A stretch of 64,000 nt of DNA from Zygnema cylindricum (taxonomy: Eukaryota > Streptophyta > Zygnematophyceae > Zygnematales > Zygnemataceae): contig JBBHKE010003002.1 of NCBI GenBank assembly GCA_037447655.1, positions 53,119-117,118 on the forward strand, written 5' to 3'. Of the stretch, positions 10,562 through 20,562 are shown one piece after another. A program made the position numbers and the translations under genes. Every line of letters begins with the position of its first letter. Position 1 is the first letter of the stretch. A model generated the notes under the pieces. The model was given only the letters and a program-made list of their open reading frames with translations. It was not told the DNA's origin and did no database searches.

Positions 10562-11228
10562 GGGTATGGTTACATCAGGAGGTCTCTGTAATAGTACGGA
10601 CAGCAAAATTTCTGTATTACAGAGGCCTCGGTTACATCGCGTATCATCTGTAAACAAGTTTTTACATACGTGTTCAAATTTGAGTGATTCCACGTAGGTC
10701 GACGATCAAATCTATAAAATCGTCAAAGATTTGGAAACCGACCATTTTCGTTAAAAAATCCGTACTTGTGTATTACGTACGTGTACTTCACAAGTGTACC
10801 GCGTCAATGTACCTCAGAGATCTCCTTCACACTGCTGACTTTCAGGAAAAAACCGTATTTCTTTTCGGCAAAAATTTTACGGTCACCTTGTCCGAAAGCA
10901 CGTGACTTTGGGGACGTGTGAAAATTTTCATATTTCATCGACGCACGTGTTTGACGTCCAGGTGTAGCGATTTGACTGGTTCTGTATTGCTGAACCCACC
11001 TCGGCGAGGTGGGTTCACCAATACAGAGGCGTATGGAGCGATTGCTTCGCAGATGAAGACCAAAATGTAATCGGACGGTCGATGTCTTCTCCTGGATACT
11101 TGGAGAATCGTAATCTTATTTTCTGTAATGTTGTTTTCAAGAAACTCACGAAAATATAGTACGGCATGGTACGGTCAAGTACAAAATTCTGTATTAAACC
11201 TCACTTTTCGTCTGATGTAACCATACCC
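10562..11228. mobile_element. Nested MITE, PIF/Harbinger (Tourist)-like
   Basis: Perfect 17-bp terminal inverted repeats GGGTATGGTTACATCAG (10562-10578) and its complement (11212-11228) are flanked by TAA on both sides (10559-10561 and 11229-11231). A 3-bp TAA/TTA duplication with GGG-starting TIRs is the signature of PIF/Harbinger MITEs. It is 667 bp, has no transposase frame, and lies wholly inside the 9942-11834 element, so it inserted later. Confidence 0.75.
10981..11027. repeat. Strong 23-bp-arm hairpin
   Basis: TCTGTATTGCTGAACCCACC... pairs with its near-perfect complement across a single central base, with one mismatch in 23 pairs. It is inside the nested MITE. Confidence 0.7.
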
Positions 11229-11834
11229 TAAACCAGCTGTAAATTTTGGACGAATGAAGTTTCATTTTGCTTCGGCGGAACAGTGTTCTGAAAAGTTTGG
11301 CGTTCAATTTTTTTGGTGATCCTGCTTTTTGAAGATTTCCGGTATTTACACGTGTAACAACATTTGTCGCCCGCGCGATTTCCGGAAAGTATCCCAATCA
11401 TTGCTTGCATTTTCCTGCACCGACCCTCCGTTGTCTCTCAGTGATTGACGTTTTTTTAGTTCTGTCGTTTTATAGTCGTACTTCTTTGGTTTTCCTGTTT
11501 TTTTGTTAGCGAGCCGTCACAATGGTCTGTTTTATGCATAGTTCAAAAGTAGGTGAAAGTAGGCCCATACACTATGCCTATTGTACGCAAAACATACAAT
11601 ATGACCTTAAGACCCATATTGTATTCGGACCTATTCGGACCAATTAAAACATTCGGACCAAAAATTGGACCAATTAATTCATTTGGACCAAAAAAAAATA
11701 TTTACACCGTCAGATTCGAACGATCGGACGGTCTTTGATCAAAGTAGCGATCCAAGAAGATCACAAGAAAAGCCCATAACACAACTTACGATAAAGGCGC
11801 CCACCAAAGGCCTACCATAAAAACGCCTACTTTT

Positions 11835-12528
11835 TAACTATGGTTTTATGTAATTTTCGTCAAAAGTACGCTCCACGTGGCCCAATAGTAGCGCGAAACC
11901 AGGAGTCCGACATAGTTTCAACCATTCTGGGACGCTCTATGTAGCGGATGATTACGTCACCTAAGAGATTTTCTAGGCGTTTGGTCCCGTTCGTACCTTT
12001 CAAACCGAAAAAGTAAAAACATTAACACCAGACCACATATAAAGTGGAATAACTGATCTATAAAATATCTTGTAGCCATGTGTCACATGGCCCAACCAGC
12101 CACATGTTACTGGACTGTTATTTTCCCTGAAAATTTCCTCGAAGCCGTTTCCTTTGCCGCTTGCCGACAAGTTTCACGCTCAACATTTCATGTCAGAGGA
12201 TCCGAAGGAACACATATATTGTTGCGTGCCGGGAATAGTTACAGTAAAGTAATACTGTGAAGTAACTAATAGTGTGCGGACGAAAATAGTGTTATTATTG
12301 AAGGTCAACAAAACATTAATACCATACAACATCCATAACTCAGATACGCATTCCCATATTGTGGCCGCCCATCGTCCGTGTTCACATACTGTAGTCGACA
12401 TGTGAACATGTGAGAACAGGTTCACGCGATTTCCCTCAAAGGCTCAAACGCCTGCATTACCAAATCAAATCTGAAGCGCTTTCGCTCGTCGACGCTTTTA
12501 CTTAACACCCGCTCTTACTTTCTCCCTT
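11835..12528. other. Intergenic, nothing recognised
   Basis: AT-rich sequence with short frames only. A 10-base copy of CGTGGCCCAA at 11876-11885 repeats 9892-9901 on the other side of the TIR element (see rejected items). Confidence 0.3.
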
Positions 12529-12690
12529 TTCTCTCTCTCTCCATCTTTCTTTCCCTCTCCCTCTCCTTCTCCCTCTCCCTCACTCTCTCTCCTCTCTTTC
12601 TGTGTCCGTCTCCCTCCTCCTCCTCTCCCGCTCTTTTTCTACATCTCCCTCTCTCTCTCTCCCTCTCTCCCTTTTCCTCTCTCGTTTATA
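12529..12690. repeat. CT-rich microsatellite tract
   Basis: Dense CTCTCT/CCCTCT runs over about 160 bp, the complementary composition of the GA satellites at 16-19 kb. Confidence 0.8.
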
Positions 12691-14030
12691 CATAAATATA
12701 CGGTCACTGTACGTCGTAAATGTACGAAAAATGTAAGGCATTTGTATTGAAATATACGGGGATTTACGGGAATGTACCACAATAACCCTAAAATATCCAT
12801 TAAGTAACCCTAAAAACTATGGAAATATACAAACTATGTACGTCGTAATTGTACAAAAAATGTACGGGAACAAAGTCGAGGACTCATTTTATTAACACTT
12901 AATGTTCGATGCGCATTATATGTAGTATTCATGAGTTTGATGCGTCTGTACAATGCAAATTGTACAAACTATGCTTTCTGTCGGTCTAGTAGGGTATCGT
13001 TTTGTCACTTTTTTTTCCTTCGGAAGTTGCTTTGCTGTAAGACAAATTTTATTTTGCGCAAACTTGATTAATCTTGACATTGTACTTTTTATTAGGGTAT
13101 GCCCCATGTGGCAAGGTAATGTTTTTTTTTGTCGTTTTCCTAAAAAACTTAGCGCCGTAATGCTAAAGTTACAACCATACAAATAAGTCAAAAAATGTAG
13201 AGTACAATTTGCGTCATTTGGAACTTAAGATGTACCACAAGTTATCCCCTTGTGTTTTTCGACCCACTGCCATGTCATTTTCAAACTTTATGTTAAAACA
13301 CATCAGTGATGTGTTTTAAAATAAATTATCAACGCTTCACAAATAGAAAAACAGATTTGCACGTGTCAAATTTTTTCAAAAAAATTTGATGACGAGAAAG
13401 AGTAGACGTTGTTTCTTTGTGTCCGCTTGCATCTTGTACAAATTTTTTCTTGCAGGGGTATTAAGGTTGTAATGCCATTTCAGGTAAAGATGAAAAATGT
13501 GAAGGCACCACGCAACTGGCGCCTCTCTCGCCGTGCTCACCTTGCCTCTCCTTCAATCCTTAAAACTTCACTACTGTACTTCGCAGCACCAGTGGAGGTA
13601 GGCATAATGTTGAAGGCGACCGGACATGCGCGAACCAAGTCACGCAGGGAAGAATCCAACAAACGCGTTCAAAAAAAAATGCTTTTTGTTTTGAAGGGGC
13701 CTTAAAAACTCTTATGTCCATTCATGGCGATCGGACAGGAGAAGCAAACGCAAAAACAACGCGTTTAGCCGTGGACAGTACAGGGCTGTACGTCTATCAT
13801 TTCACGCAAAGACATGCGTCGTAGCAAAATGTTTAAAAAAAAGACGATGTGTTTTGCGACGTTTTCCAAAACGTTTGAAATCTAGGGTGCGTCAAGACAG
13901 ATTGTAGACGATAGCCGTCACGGGCACTGTCGACGTATACAACCGTCACAGCCTTAAATAACAATTTTGTTGGTACATATTGGGACACTTTGAAAACCAT
14001 GTACGGAGAACTCAATCACTAGCGAAGTTA
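12691..14030. other. Intergenic, AT-rich, nothing recognised
   Basis: TGTACG-like words recur around 12700-12870 without a clear period. Open frames under 100 codons show no motifs. Confidence 0.3.
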
Positions 14031-14128
14031 TACTTTTGATTGCCTGCGAAAATGTGCTTTTGATTGCTCAAGAAAATGTGCTTTTGATTGCTCGCAAAAC
14101 TTTACTTTTGATAACTCTCGAAATTGTA
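14031..14128. repeat. Four copies of a 24-bp tandem repeat
   Basis: The unit CTTTTGATTGCTCAAGAAAA (plus TGTG) repeats with decay, giving the repeating peptide ENVLLIA in one frame. No gene context is visible. Confidence 0.7.
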
Positions 14129-15813
14129 CCTAGTTATACCTTTCTTGCTTCTTTGAGTGTCTTTGTTTTACGTGCCATTTTTCAGTGTGTTTCGTTTCTT
14201 TCGCCTTGCTTTCCCTTTTCTGCCTACTTCCCTCCACATGTGGTTTTTCAGTTTTGGCATTACCGCCCCCTTTTGTTTCCATGGACTCAGATGGATTACC
14301 ATCACGCTTTTTCAATAAATCTTTGTTCGTCCAAACCATGGGAAATTTTATCATCAATATCTTCGAGCATACCTCTCTACACAGCGTCCATGGCCCTGGT
14401 CTAAGATAAGGAGGTGGATGGATATCGAAACCCTCTTATAAATTAATATTGGAAGTAAGAAGACTTTAATGAGAAAGTGCGATAATAAGTCATATGAGTA
14501 CAAGGGAAAAAAAACTTATTGTTAGGACGTTATAATTGTAAATGATCAGAATTTTAGTGTGACTTTTCATTCAAGTAGAGACTTACAAAACAATGCCAAC
14601 AAAAAGAAGGTGAATTTAACAAAACAATCTCAAGCATAACATAAACAATTTTGAACATTTAAGTTAAAATAATGATATTTTTTTTGATGGATTAGATTAA
14701 AACCTGCCGTACCCATACCAAACCGGCTTCTGTACAGGGTTCAGGGACCTGGTCATATTTCCGTACCAGATCTTCAAGGTACAATATGCACACCTAATTC
14801 AGTGCGAAAAAACTCAAAAAATAGTTCCATTTTTGCAAAGATGATATTGGTAACCACTCCACCTGTATTTTTCTGTTTATTTTTTTTTGATTCCGTGTAC
14901 ACTTTTCAATTTTGTTTTGGCTTTTCCTTTCATCTGTTTCCTATGCATTCAGGTGGTTTACCATCTTCCTTTATCAATAAAGTTTTTTTTTTTTTTGTTT
15001 CACAAAGTTTCAATGAATTGATCCTTTTTGTGACCTTCGTCACTTTCATTTCGCCATTATATTCATAGCATGTACTCAGATGATACATCGCACTTTTTTT
15101 TTTTTTTTTTTTTTGTTCCTTTATTGTATGAACATTGGTCATTGCCACGCTAATTTAACACAAGTTTCTGTTACAAAAAAAAATAAGCTTTTACCATACA
15201 CAATGATAATAAACAAAAATACCGAAAATAACACAACAATTATAACTCGCTGGATGACACAACGATGATAACAGTAGAATAAAAACACGACGATAATAAC
15301 ATGACAACGGAAACAATAATAACTCGTTGCAAAATTGCAAAAATTAACTAAAATAAGAAAGCAATTTATTGATGGTCACTTTGTAACAGCATTGTACAGC
15401 AAAAACCACTCTAAATAGAGTGAAAGAGAATACAACAATAAAAATAAAAAAAATAGAAACACAACACAAAATAACAAGGGGAAGAAAAACAAAAAAATGG
15501 TCGGAAAAAGAGTTACAAAACGAATTGGACCTTTTGCTATACTTCCACTTAAAAGACAAAATTCAAAAACGTTCCGTACCACCGAAACCAAAATTACGTT
15601 CCGTACCACCGAAACAAAAAAAATCTACTTGATCTCTTCTAAACCTTTATTTTCTCTCATCACCATTTATTTTCCAAAACATTTTCGAAATTTAAACTTC
15701 CCGCAAAAAAATTCTCGCCGACGTCAATCTCCATCCCCATCTCCAACCACTCCACGTCCCATAAAAACGTACTATCCCTCCCATTACCCTCCTTTCACAA
15801 AACACTTCCCTCT
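14129..15813. other. Intergenic, AT-rich with dispersed repeat copies
   Basis: Segments at about 14225-14325 and 14895-14990 are diverged copies of one dispersed repeat around CCATGGACTCAGATGG. A reverse-oriented copy is near 39710-39780. A 22-bp unit containing ACGTTCCGTACCACCGAAAC is duplicated at 15569-15618. No gene is recognised. Confidence 0.45.
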
Positions 15814-16178
15814 TTATCTCTCCCCACCTTCACTTCCCCCTATACATCTCCGCAAATATCTACACATCTCCTGATCTCGCCAATCTCCCCAACCCCCCGT
15901 ATCCACACAAAATTCGCCGCAGGTAACCTAATGCGCCACCCTCGTAACCGTCGGATTGTTTCCCGATTGTACGGCGTAAGATCGACTCTCTTAATAACCG
16001 GCAAATCCCTCCTAAGATCCCCTCTCCGTCTATGTTTTGCGTGCAGCCCATAGGTCCCAATGTGCCACGCACTCGCCCTAGTGGCTCTCAAACTATATTT
16101 ATTTGCGCCCCAATGCCTCTGAACGGCCCGACCAAATAGGTCATGTCCCAGTTGTAGTCATCGAAACGGCAGAAAATC
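15814..16178 (-). pseudogene. GnTII 3'-terminal exon, frameshifted
   Basis: On the minus strand a pyrimidine-rich acceptor ending CCCCCAG is followed by FCRFDDYNWDMT, matching the conserved FCFFDDYNWD of plant GnTII. Then, in another frame, YSLRATRASAWHIGTYGLH aligns with the family TLRGPRTSAVHFGKCGLH. Last, GGWGDWRDQEMC near 15850-15890 aligns with the C-terminal GGWGDDRDRHLC. At least two frame changes separate these blocks (one near 16087-16107). Either the 3' end of the gene is decayed or the assembly has indel errors here. The GA satellite directly upstream supplies the polypyrimidine tract. Confidence 0.7.
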
Positions 16179-16206
16179 CTGGGGGAGGAAGGGGAGAAGA
16201 AAATCA

Positions 16207-17648
16207 GTGTGGGAGAAGGAGAGGGAGAAGGAGAGAGAGAAGAGAGAGAGGAGAGAGGAGAGAGGGAGAGAGGGAGAGAGGACGAGAGGGAGAGAGAGAG
16301 GGAGAGAAGGAGAAAGGGACAGGGAGAGAGAAGAGAGAGGGGAGAGGGGAGAGGGGGAGGGAAAGGGGGAGGGAGAGGAGGGAGAGAGGTGGGAGAGGGA
16401 GAGGGAGAGAGGGGGAGAGAGAGGAGGGAAAAGGGGGGAAAGAAGGGAGAGGGAGTGGGAAAGGGAGAGGGAGGAGGGAGAGGGAGAGGGAGAGGGAGGG
16501 GGGAGGGAGAGGGGAAGGGAGAGGAGAGGGAGAGGGAGAGGGAAAGGGAGAGGAGAGAGGGGGAGGGGAGAGGGAGTGGGGAGAGGGAATGGGAGAGGGA
16601 GGAGAGGGAGAGGGAGAGAGAGGGAGAGGGAGAGAAAGAGGGAGAGGGAGAGGGAGAGGGAGAGAGAGAGGGAGAGGGGGGAGAGGGAGAGGCAGAGTGA
16701 GAGTGAGAGGGAGAGGGGAGAGGGAGGAGGGAGAGGGAGAGGGAGAGGAGGGAGAGGAGGGAGAGGGAGAGGGAAAAGGGAGAGGGAGGGAAAGGGAGAG
16801 GGAGAGGAGGGAGAGGGAGAGGGGGAGGGAGAGGGGAAGGGGAGAGGGAGAGGGAGAGGGAGAGGGAGAGGGGGAGGAGAGGGGAAGGAGAGGGAGAGGG
16901 AGAGGGAGAGGGAGAGGGAGACGGAGAGGGAGAGGGAGAGAGGGAGAGGAGAGGGAGCGGAAGAGGGAGAGGGAGCGAGGGGGAGGGGGGAGGGGTAGGG
17001 GGAGGGGGAGGGTGGAGGTGGAGGGAGAGGGAGAGGGAGAGGGGAGAGGGAGAGGGAGAGAGAGGAAGAGGAGGCAGAGGGAGAGGGAGAGGGGGAGGGA
17101 GAGGGGAGGGAGGGGGAGGGAGAGGAGAGGGAGAGGGAGAGGGAGAGGGAGAGGGAGAGGGAGAGGGAGAGAGAGGGAGAGAGAGAAAGGGAGAGGGAGA
17201 GAGAAAAAAGGGAGAGGGAGAGGGAGAGGAGGGAGAGGAGGGAGGAGGGAGAGGAGGAGAGAGAGGGGAGAGGGAGAGTGGGGGGGAGAGGGAGAGGGAG
17301 AGGGCGAGGGCGAGGGCCCAGGGCCAGGGAGAGGGAGAGGGAGAGGGAGAGGGAGTGGGAGTGGGGAGAGGGAGAGGGAGAGGGAGAGTGGGAGTGGAGA
17401 GGGGGGAGGGGAGAGGGGGGAGGGAGAGGGGGAGGGGGAGGGAGAGGGGGGGGGAGGGGGAGGGGTAGGGGGAGGGGGAGGGGTAGGGGGAGGGGGAGGG
17501 GGAGAGGGAGCGGGAGCAGGGAGAGGGAGAGTTTGAGGGAGAGGGAGAGGTAGAGGGAGAGGAGAGGGAGGAGGGAGAGGGAGAGGGGAGAGGGAGAGGG
17601 AGAGGGAGAGGGAGAGGGAGAAGGAGGGGGGAGAGGGAGTGAGAGAAA
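16207..17648. repeat. GAGGGA satellite, 1.44 kb homopurine tract
   Basis: Almost pure purine on the plus strand, mainly GGGAGA hexamers with GGGGGA variants. It occupies what would be the intron between GnTII exon 3B and the last exon. The long open frames on both strands (477 and 498 codons) are products of the stop-free repeat and are not genes. Confidence 0.95.
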
Positions 17649-17673
17649 ACAGAGATCGCGAGAATGTATTCAC

Positions 17674-17980
17674 CTCTGCTGTTTTATGTATCATTTCCAT
17701 ACCGTTCTATTAAACGCATACCCTATATTCCCCATTTATCTCCGCCACCACACGGTTAGGCGGCCCTCCATTGGTGTGGATCCTGACATTGGACGGCGCC
17801 AGATTCACTCCTATGCAGTCCCCACATTTCTCATTTTTTATTTTAATAAGAGCTTGTACCGTGCGGTACGCATTTGGCAGAACATAGTGGTCTTCCTCAA
17901 TGAAGAGAATGTTGGTCGTTGAATTCTCGCGTTTCGTATAGGCCGTCCCAGACAGTGTTCATCATCCACCACCAATGGTG
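17674..17980 (-). pseudogene. GnTII exon 3, second copy (3B), frameshifted
   Basis: After a CT-repeat acceptor (...CTCCCAG) the minus strand reads HHWWWMMNTVWDGLYETREF, a signature block of plant GnTII. One extra base near 17908-17915 shifts the frame to ILFIEEDHYVLPNAYRT, the metal-binding EED region, then CGDCIGVNLAPSNV. A second shift near 17729-17742 leads to NIGYAFNRTVW and a third near 17688-17700 to IHKTAE, before a GTGAAT donor at 17674. All blocks align in order with the family, so it derives from the catalytic domain. As written it cannot be translated through. Confidence 0.8.
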
Positions 17981-17983
17981 CTG

Positions 17984-18146
17984 GGAGAGGGAGAGGGAGA
18001 GGGAGTGGAGAGGGAGGGAGAGGGGAAGGGGGAGGGGGAGGGGGAGGAGGAGGGGAGGGGGAGGGGAGGGGGGCTGGTGGGGGAGAGGGAGAGGGGGGAG
18101 GAGGGAGAGGGAGTGGGAGTGGAGGGAGAGGGAGAAGGAGAGGGAC
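17984..18146. repeat. GA satellite between the two GnTII exon 3 copies
   Basis: Purine-only GGGAGA/GGGGGA repeats between exon copies 3A and 3B. Confidence 0.9.
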
Positions 18147-18147
18147 T

Positions 18148-18210
18148 GTCAAATTCTCGAGTTTCATATAAGCCATTCCAAATAGTATTCATCATCCACC
18201 ACCAATGATG
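18148..18210 (-). pseudogene. GnTII exon 3, first copy (3A), truncated
   Basis: After an AAATCCAG acceptor the minus strand reads HHWWWMMNTIWNGLYETREFD and then runs into GA/CT satellite. The phase fits the exon 2 donor at 19617 (AAG|GTGAGA). It duplicates the first about 55 bp of exon 3B with several substitutions and has no downstream catalytic sequence. The two copies also share bases beyond the acceptor AG, so the duplicated unit included the splice site. Confidence 0.75.
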
Positions 18211-18221
18211 CTGGATTTTGA

Positions 18222-18910
18222 TAAGAGAAGAGAGAAAGGGAGAGGGAGAGGGAGAGAGGGAGAGGGAGAGGGAGGAGGGAGAGGGAGAGGGAGAGGGAGG
18301 AGAGGGGGAGGGGAGAGGGAGGGGGAGAGGGGAGAGGGAGAGGAGAGGGGAGAGGGAGAGGAGAGGGGAGTGTGGGAGTAGTGAGTGGGAGAGGGAAGAG
18401 AGGGAGTGGGAGTGGGAGTGGGAGAGGGAGAGGGAGAGGCAGAGGGAGAGGAGAGGCTGAGGGAGAGGGAGAGAGAGAGGAGAAGAAGAGGGAGAGAGAG
18501 AAGGAGAGGGAGCGGAAAAGGAAGAGGGAGAGGGAGAGGGAGGGGTAGAGGGAGAGGGAGGGGCAGAGGGAGAGGGAGAGGGAGTGGGAGAGGGAGAGGG
18601 AGAGGGAGAGGGAGTGGTAGAGGAGAGGGAGAGGAGAAAGAAGAGAGGAAGAGGAGAGGGAAAGGGAGAGGGAGCGAGGGTGAGGGAGCGGAAGAGGAAG
18701 AGGGAGTGGGAGCGGGGAGCGGGAGAGGGAGAGGGAGAGGCAGAGGGAGAGGAGAGGCTGAGGAGAGGGAGATAGAGAGGAGAAGAAGAGGGAGAGAGAG
18801 AAGGAGAGGGAAGCGGAAAAGGAAGAGGGCGAGGGAGAGGGAGGGGTAGAGGGAGAGGGAGGGGCATGAGGGAGAGGGAGAGGGAGTGGGGGAGAGAAAG
18901 AGAGAGGTAC
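18222..18910. repeat. GA satellite with an internal 301-bp duplication
   Basis: A purine tract in which an irregular segment (GAGAGGCTGAGG, then GGAGAAGAAGAGGG, GGAAAAGGAAGAGGG and GGGGTAGAGGG words) at about 18430-18570 recurs at 18731-18870, offset 301 bp. This shows segmental duplication as well as slippage. Confidence 0.85.
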
Positions 18911-19045
18911 CGGATCTATTTTGCTCCGGTGGGTCATGGGGAAGTAGAGCGCGGAAGATTCTCTCCCTCTCTCTCTCGCCGCCTCCCTCTCGTGCTGCTC
19001 CAGCCAGGCGGGCGCCTCATTCAGACTGCCCTTGCCACTGCCGGA
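18908..19045. other. GC-rich non-repetitive island inside the GA satellite
   Basis: About 138 bp of GC-rich unique-looking sequence beginning GGTACCGGATC lies between two satellite blocks. The minus strand is open through it (KGSLNEAPAWLEQHEREA and on). I do not recognise the peptide and it matches no expected part of GnTII. Its composition differs from both flanks. Confidence 0.4.
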
Positions 19046-19048
19046 CCG

Positions 19049-19240
19049 GGCGGGAGAGGGAGAGGGAGAGGGAGATGGAGAGGCATAGGGAGGGAGAAGG
19101 AGAGTGTGAGAGAGGGTGAGGGAGACAATGAGTGTGAGGGAGAGGAAGGGGGAGAGGCAGAGGGAGGGAGAGTAAGAGGGTGAGGGTGAGGAAGAGGGTG
19201 TCGGTGAAGGAGTGGAAGAGGAAGGGAGAAAGGAAAAGGA
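19049..19240. repeat. GA satellite, degenerate
   Basis: A less regular GGGAGA/GTGAGG tract closing the satellite region next to the AT-rich part of GnTII intron 2. Confidence 0.8.
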
Positions 19241-19616
19241 AATCAAAAAAGAAAGTACATTGAGTGAGGATATAAAAAATTGATGACTCTTTTATTATGG
19301 CACAAAATGTTCAAACAGATGTGGAGGTTTTGGAAATTAACATGCAAGAACACTTGGAACAGTTCAGAAAACAAATTTCTTGCTTAGAATAACATACTAA
19401 AATACTTGGAATACATCAAAAAGCAATGAGTTCGCTTAAATTAATACATTAGAATGGTTGAAATACTTTAGAAGTTACTTTATTTGCTTGAACTAATATA
19501 CCAGAATACAATACTCTAAGACTTAGAATAATAAACAACTAGTTATAAAAAATGCTCAGTATAATAAACAACTTGTTAGAATAATACTTAGTATTCTAAA
19601 TAACTGGTGGTCTCAC

Positions 19617-20521
19617 CTTTAATGATGTGAACTTGGGACTTCGAAAATGCCCAAAATGGTCAGTTTGTCCTGTACAGTTTACTGTGTTGTTGCTATCATT
19701 GGAACAGTCATCTGGAGACGGACCGGGAAATGAACTTTGAAAATTATGAGGAGAATAAGGAGCATAAATTTGCTTCACTTGACAAAACGAAATACTTTTC
19801 ACCAAATTGTCCATCTCTGGGTAAAACCCATCGTGACTGCAAAGTCTCAAATGAAATTCACCACTTTCAATCAGGACTGGAAGTAAAAGAAAAACTGGGA
19901 AACAAAAAAAACTGGAAACAAAAAAACTGGAAATAAAAAAACTGGAAATAAAAAAAACTGGAAATAAAAATAACTGGAAATAAAAAAAAACTGGAAACAA
20001 AAATACTGGAAACAAAAAAACTGGAAATACAAAAACTGGAAATACAAAAAACTGGAACAAAAAAACTGGAAATAAGAACTGGAGAAAGCTGGATACTGGA
20101 TGGTGAAACATTAGACGTCCACAAAAAAAACAGTCATGCAATAACACCACTAAAGCGGTTAATCATCAGAAAGTACTTATGTTTTCTGAGCAAAACGTGA
20201 GTAAATTGTGCTATTTGTAACTTTCAGATTTTTTTTGGTCTTGCGCCACTATGCTTTTCACGTTTCCCTGTTTTCTCCCTTTCCCAATTTCCTCTATCTT
20301 GCACCTTTACTTCCTTACCACTCAACCTCCATCCTCTAGCTCCTCCCTCTCTCCTTCTGTCCCCCTCACAGTACCTTTTCCTACTCCTCTCCAATTGCTC
20401 CCTTCTAGACCCTCCACATTCCCACATCTTCTCTCACTTCCTCTAAATCTTCTGTCCTTCCCCATCTCGAAATCCTTGTCACTGCCCCCCCACCCTCCCC
20501 TCCCCACTACATCTCTCAATT

Positions 20522-20562
<41 letters not shown>

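Larger units (their letters stand above)
9942..11834. mobile_element. Large non-autonomous TIR element (298-bp inverted ends)
   Basis: 9942-10239 is an imperfect inverted copy of 11537-11834. Both ends start AAAAGTAGGCGTTTTTATGG reading inwards and share the TTTACACCGTCAGATTCG-type block and the GGGCCTACTTTCACC block. The interior (about 1.3 kb) has no transposase-like frame. Long TIRs without coding capacity suit a Mutator-like non-autonomous element, but no clean target duplication abuts the TIRs, so the superfamily is open. Confidence 0.7.

Noticed and set aside
9892-11885. 10-bp direct repeat CGTGGCCCAA on both sides of the large TIR element as its target duplication
   Set aside because: It lies about 40 bp outside the detectable TIRs on each side, and the intervening 40 bp are not inverted copies. 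It may be chance.
16103-17700. Very long open frames (477 codons plus strand, 498 codons minus strand)
   Set aside because: They are translations of a stop-free GAGGGA repeat (Arg/Glu/Gly or Pro/Leu/Ser only) and overlap on both strands. No gene signal is present.
18164-19246. Minus-strand 301- and 360-codon frames over the GA satellite
   Set aside because: Same repeat artefact. The only real coding similarity inside is the GnTII exon 3 fragment.
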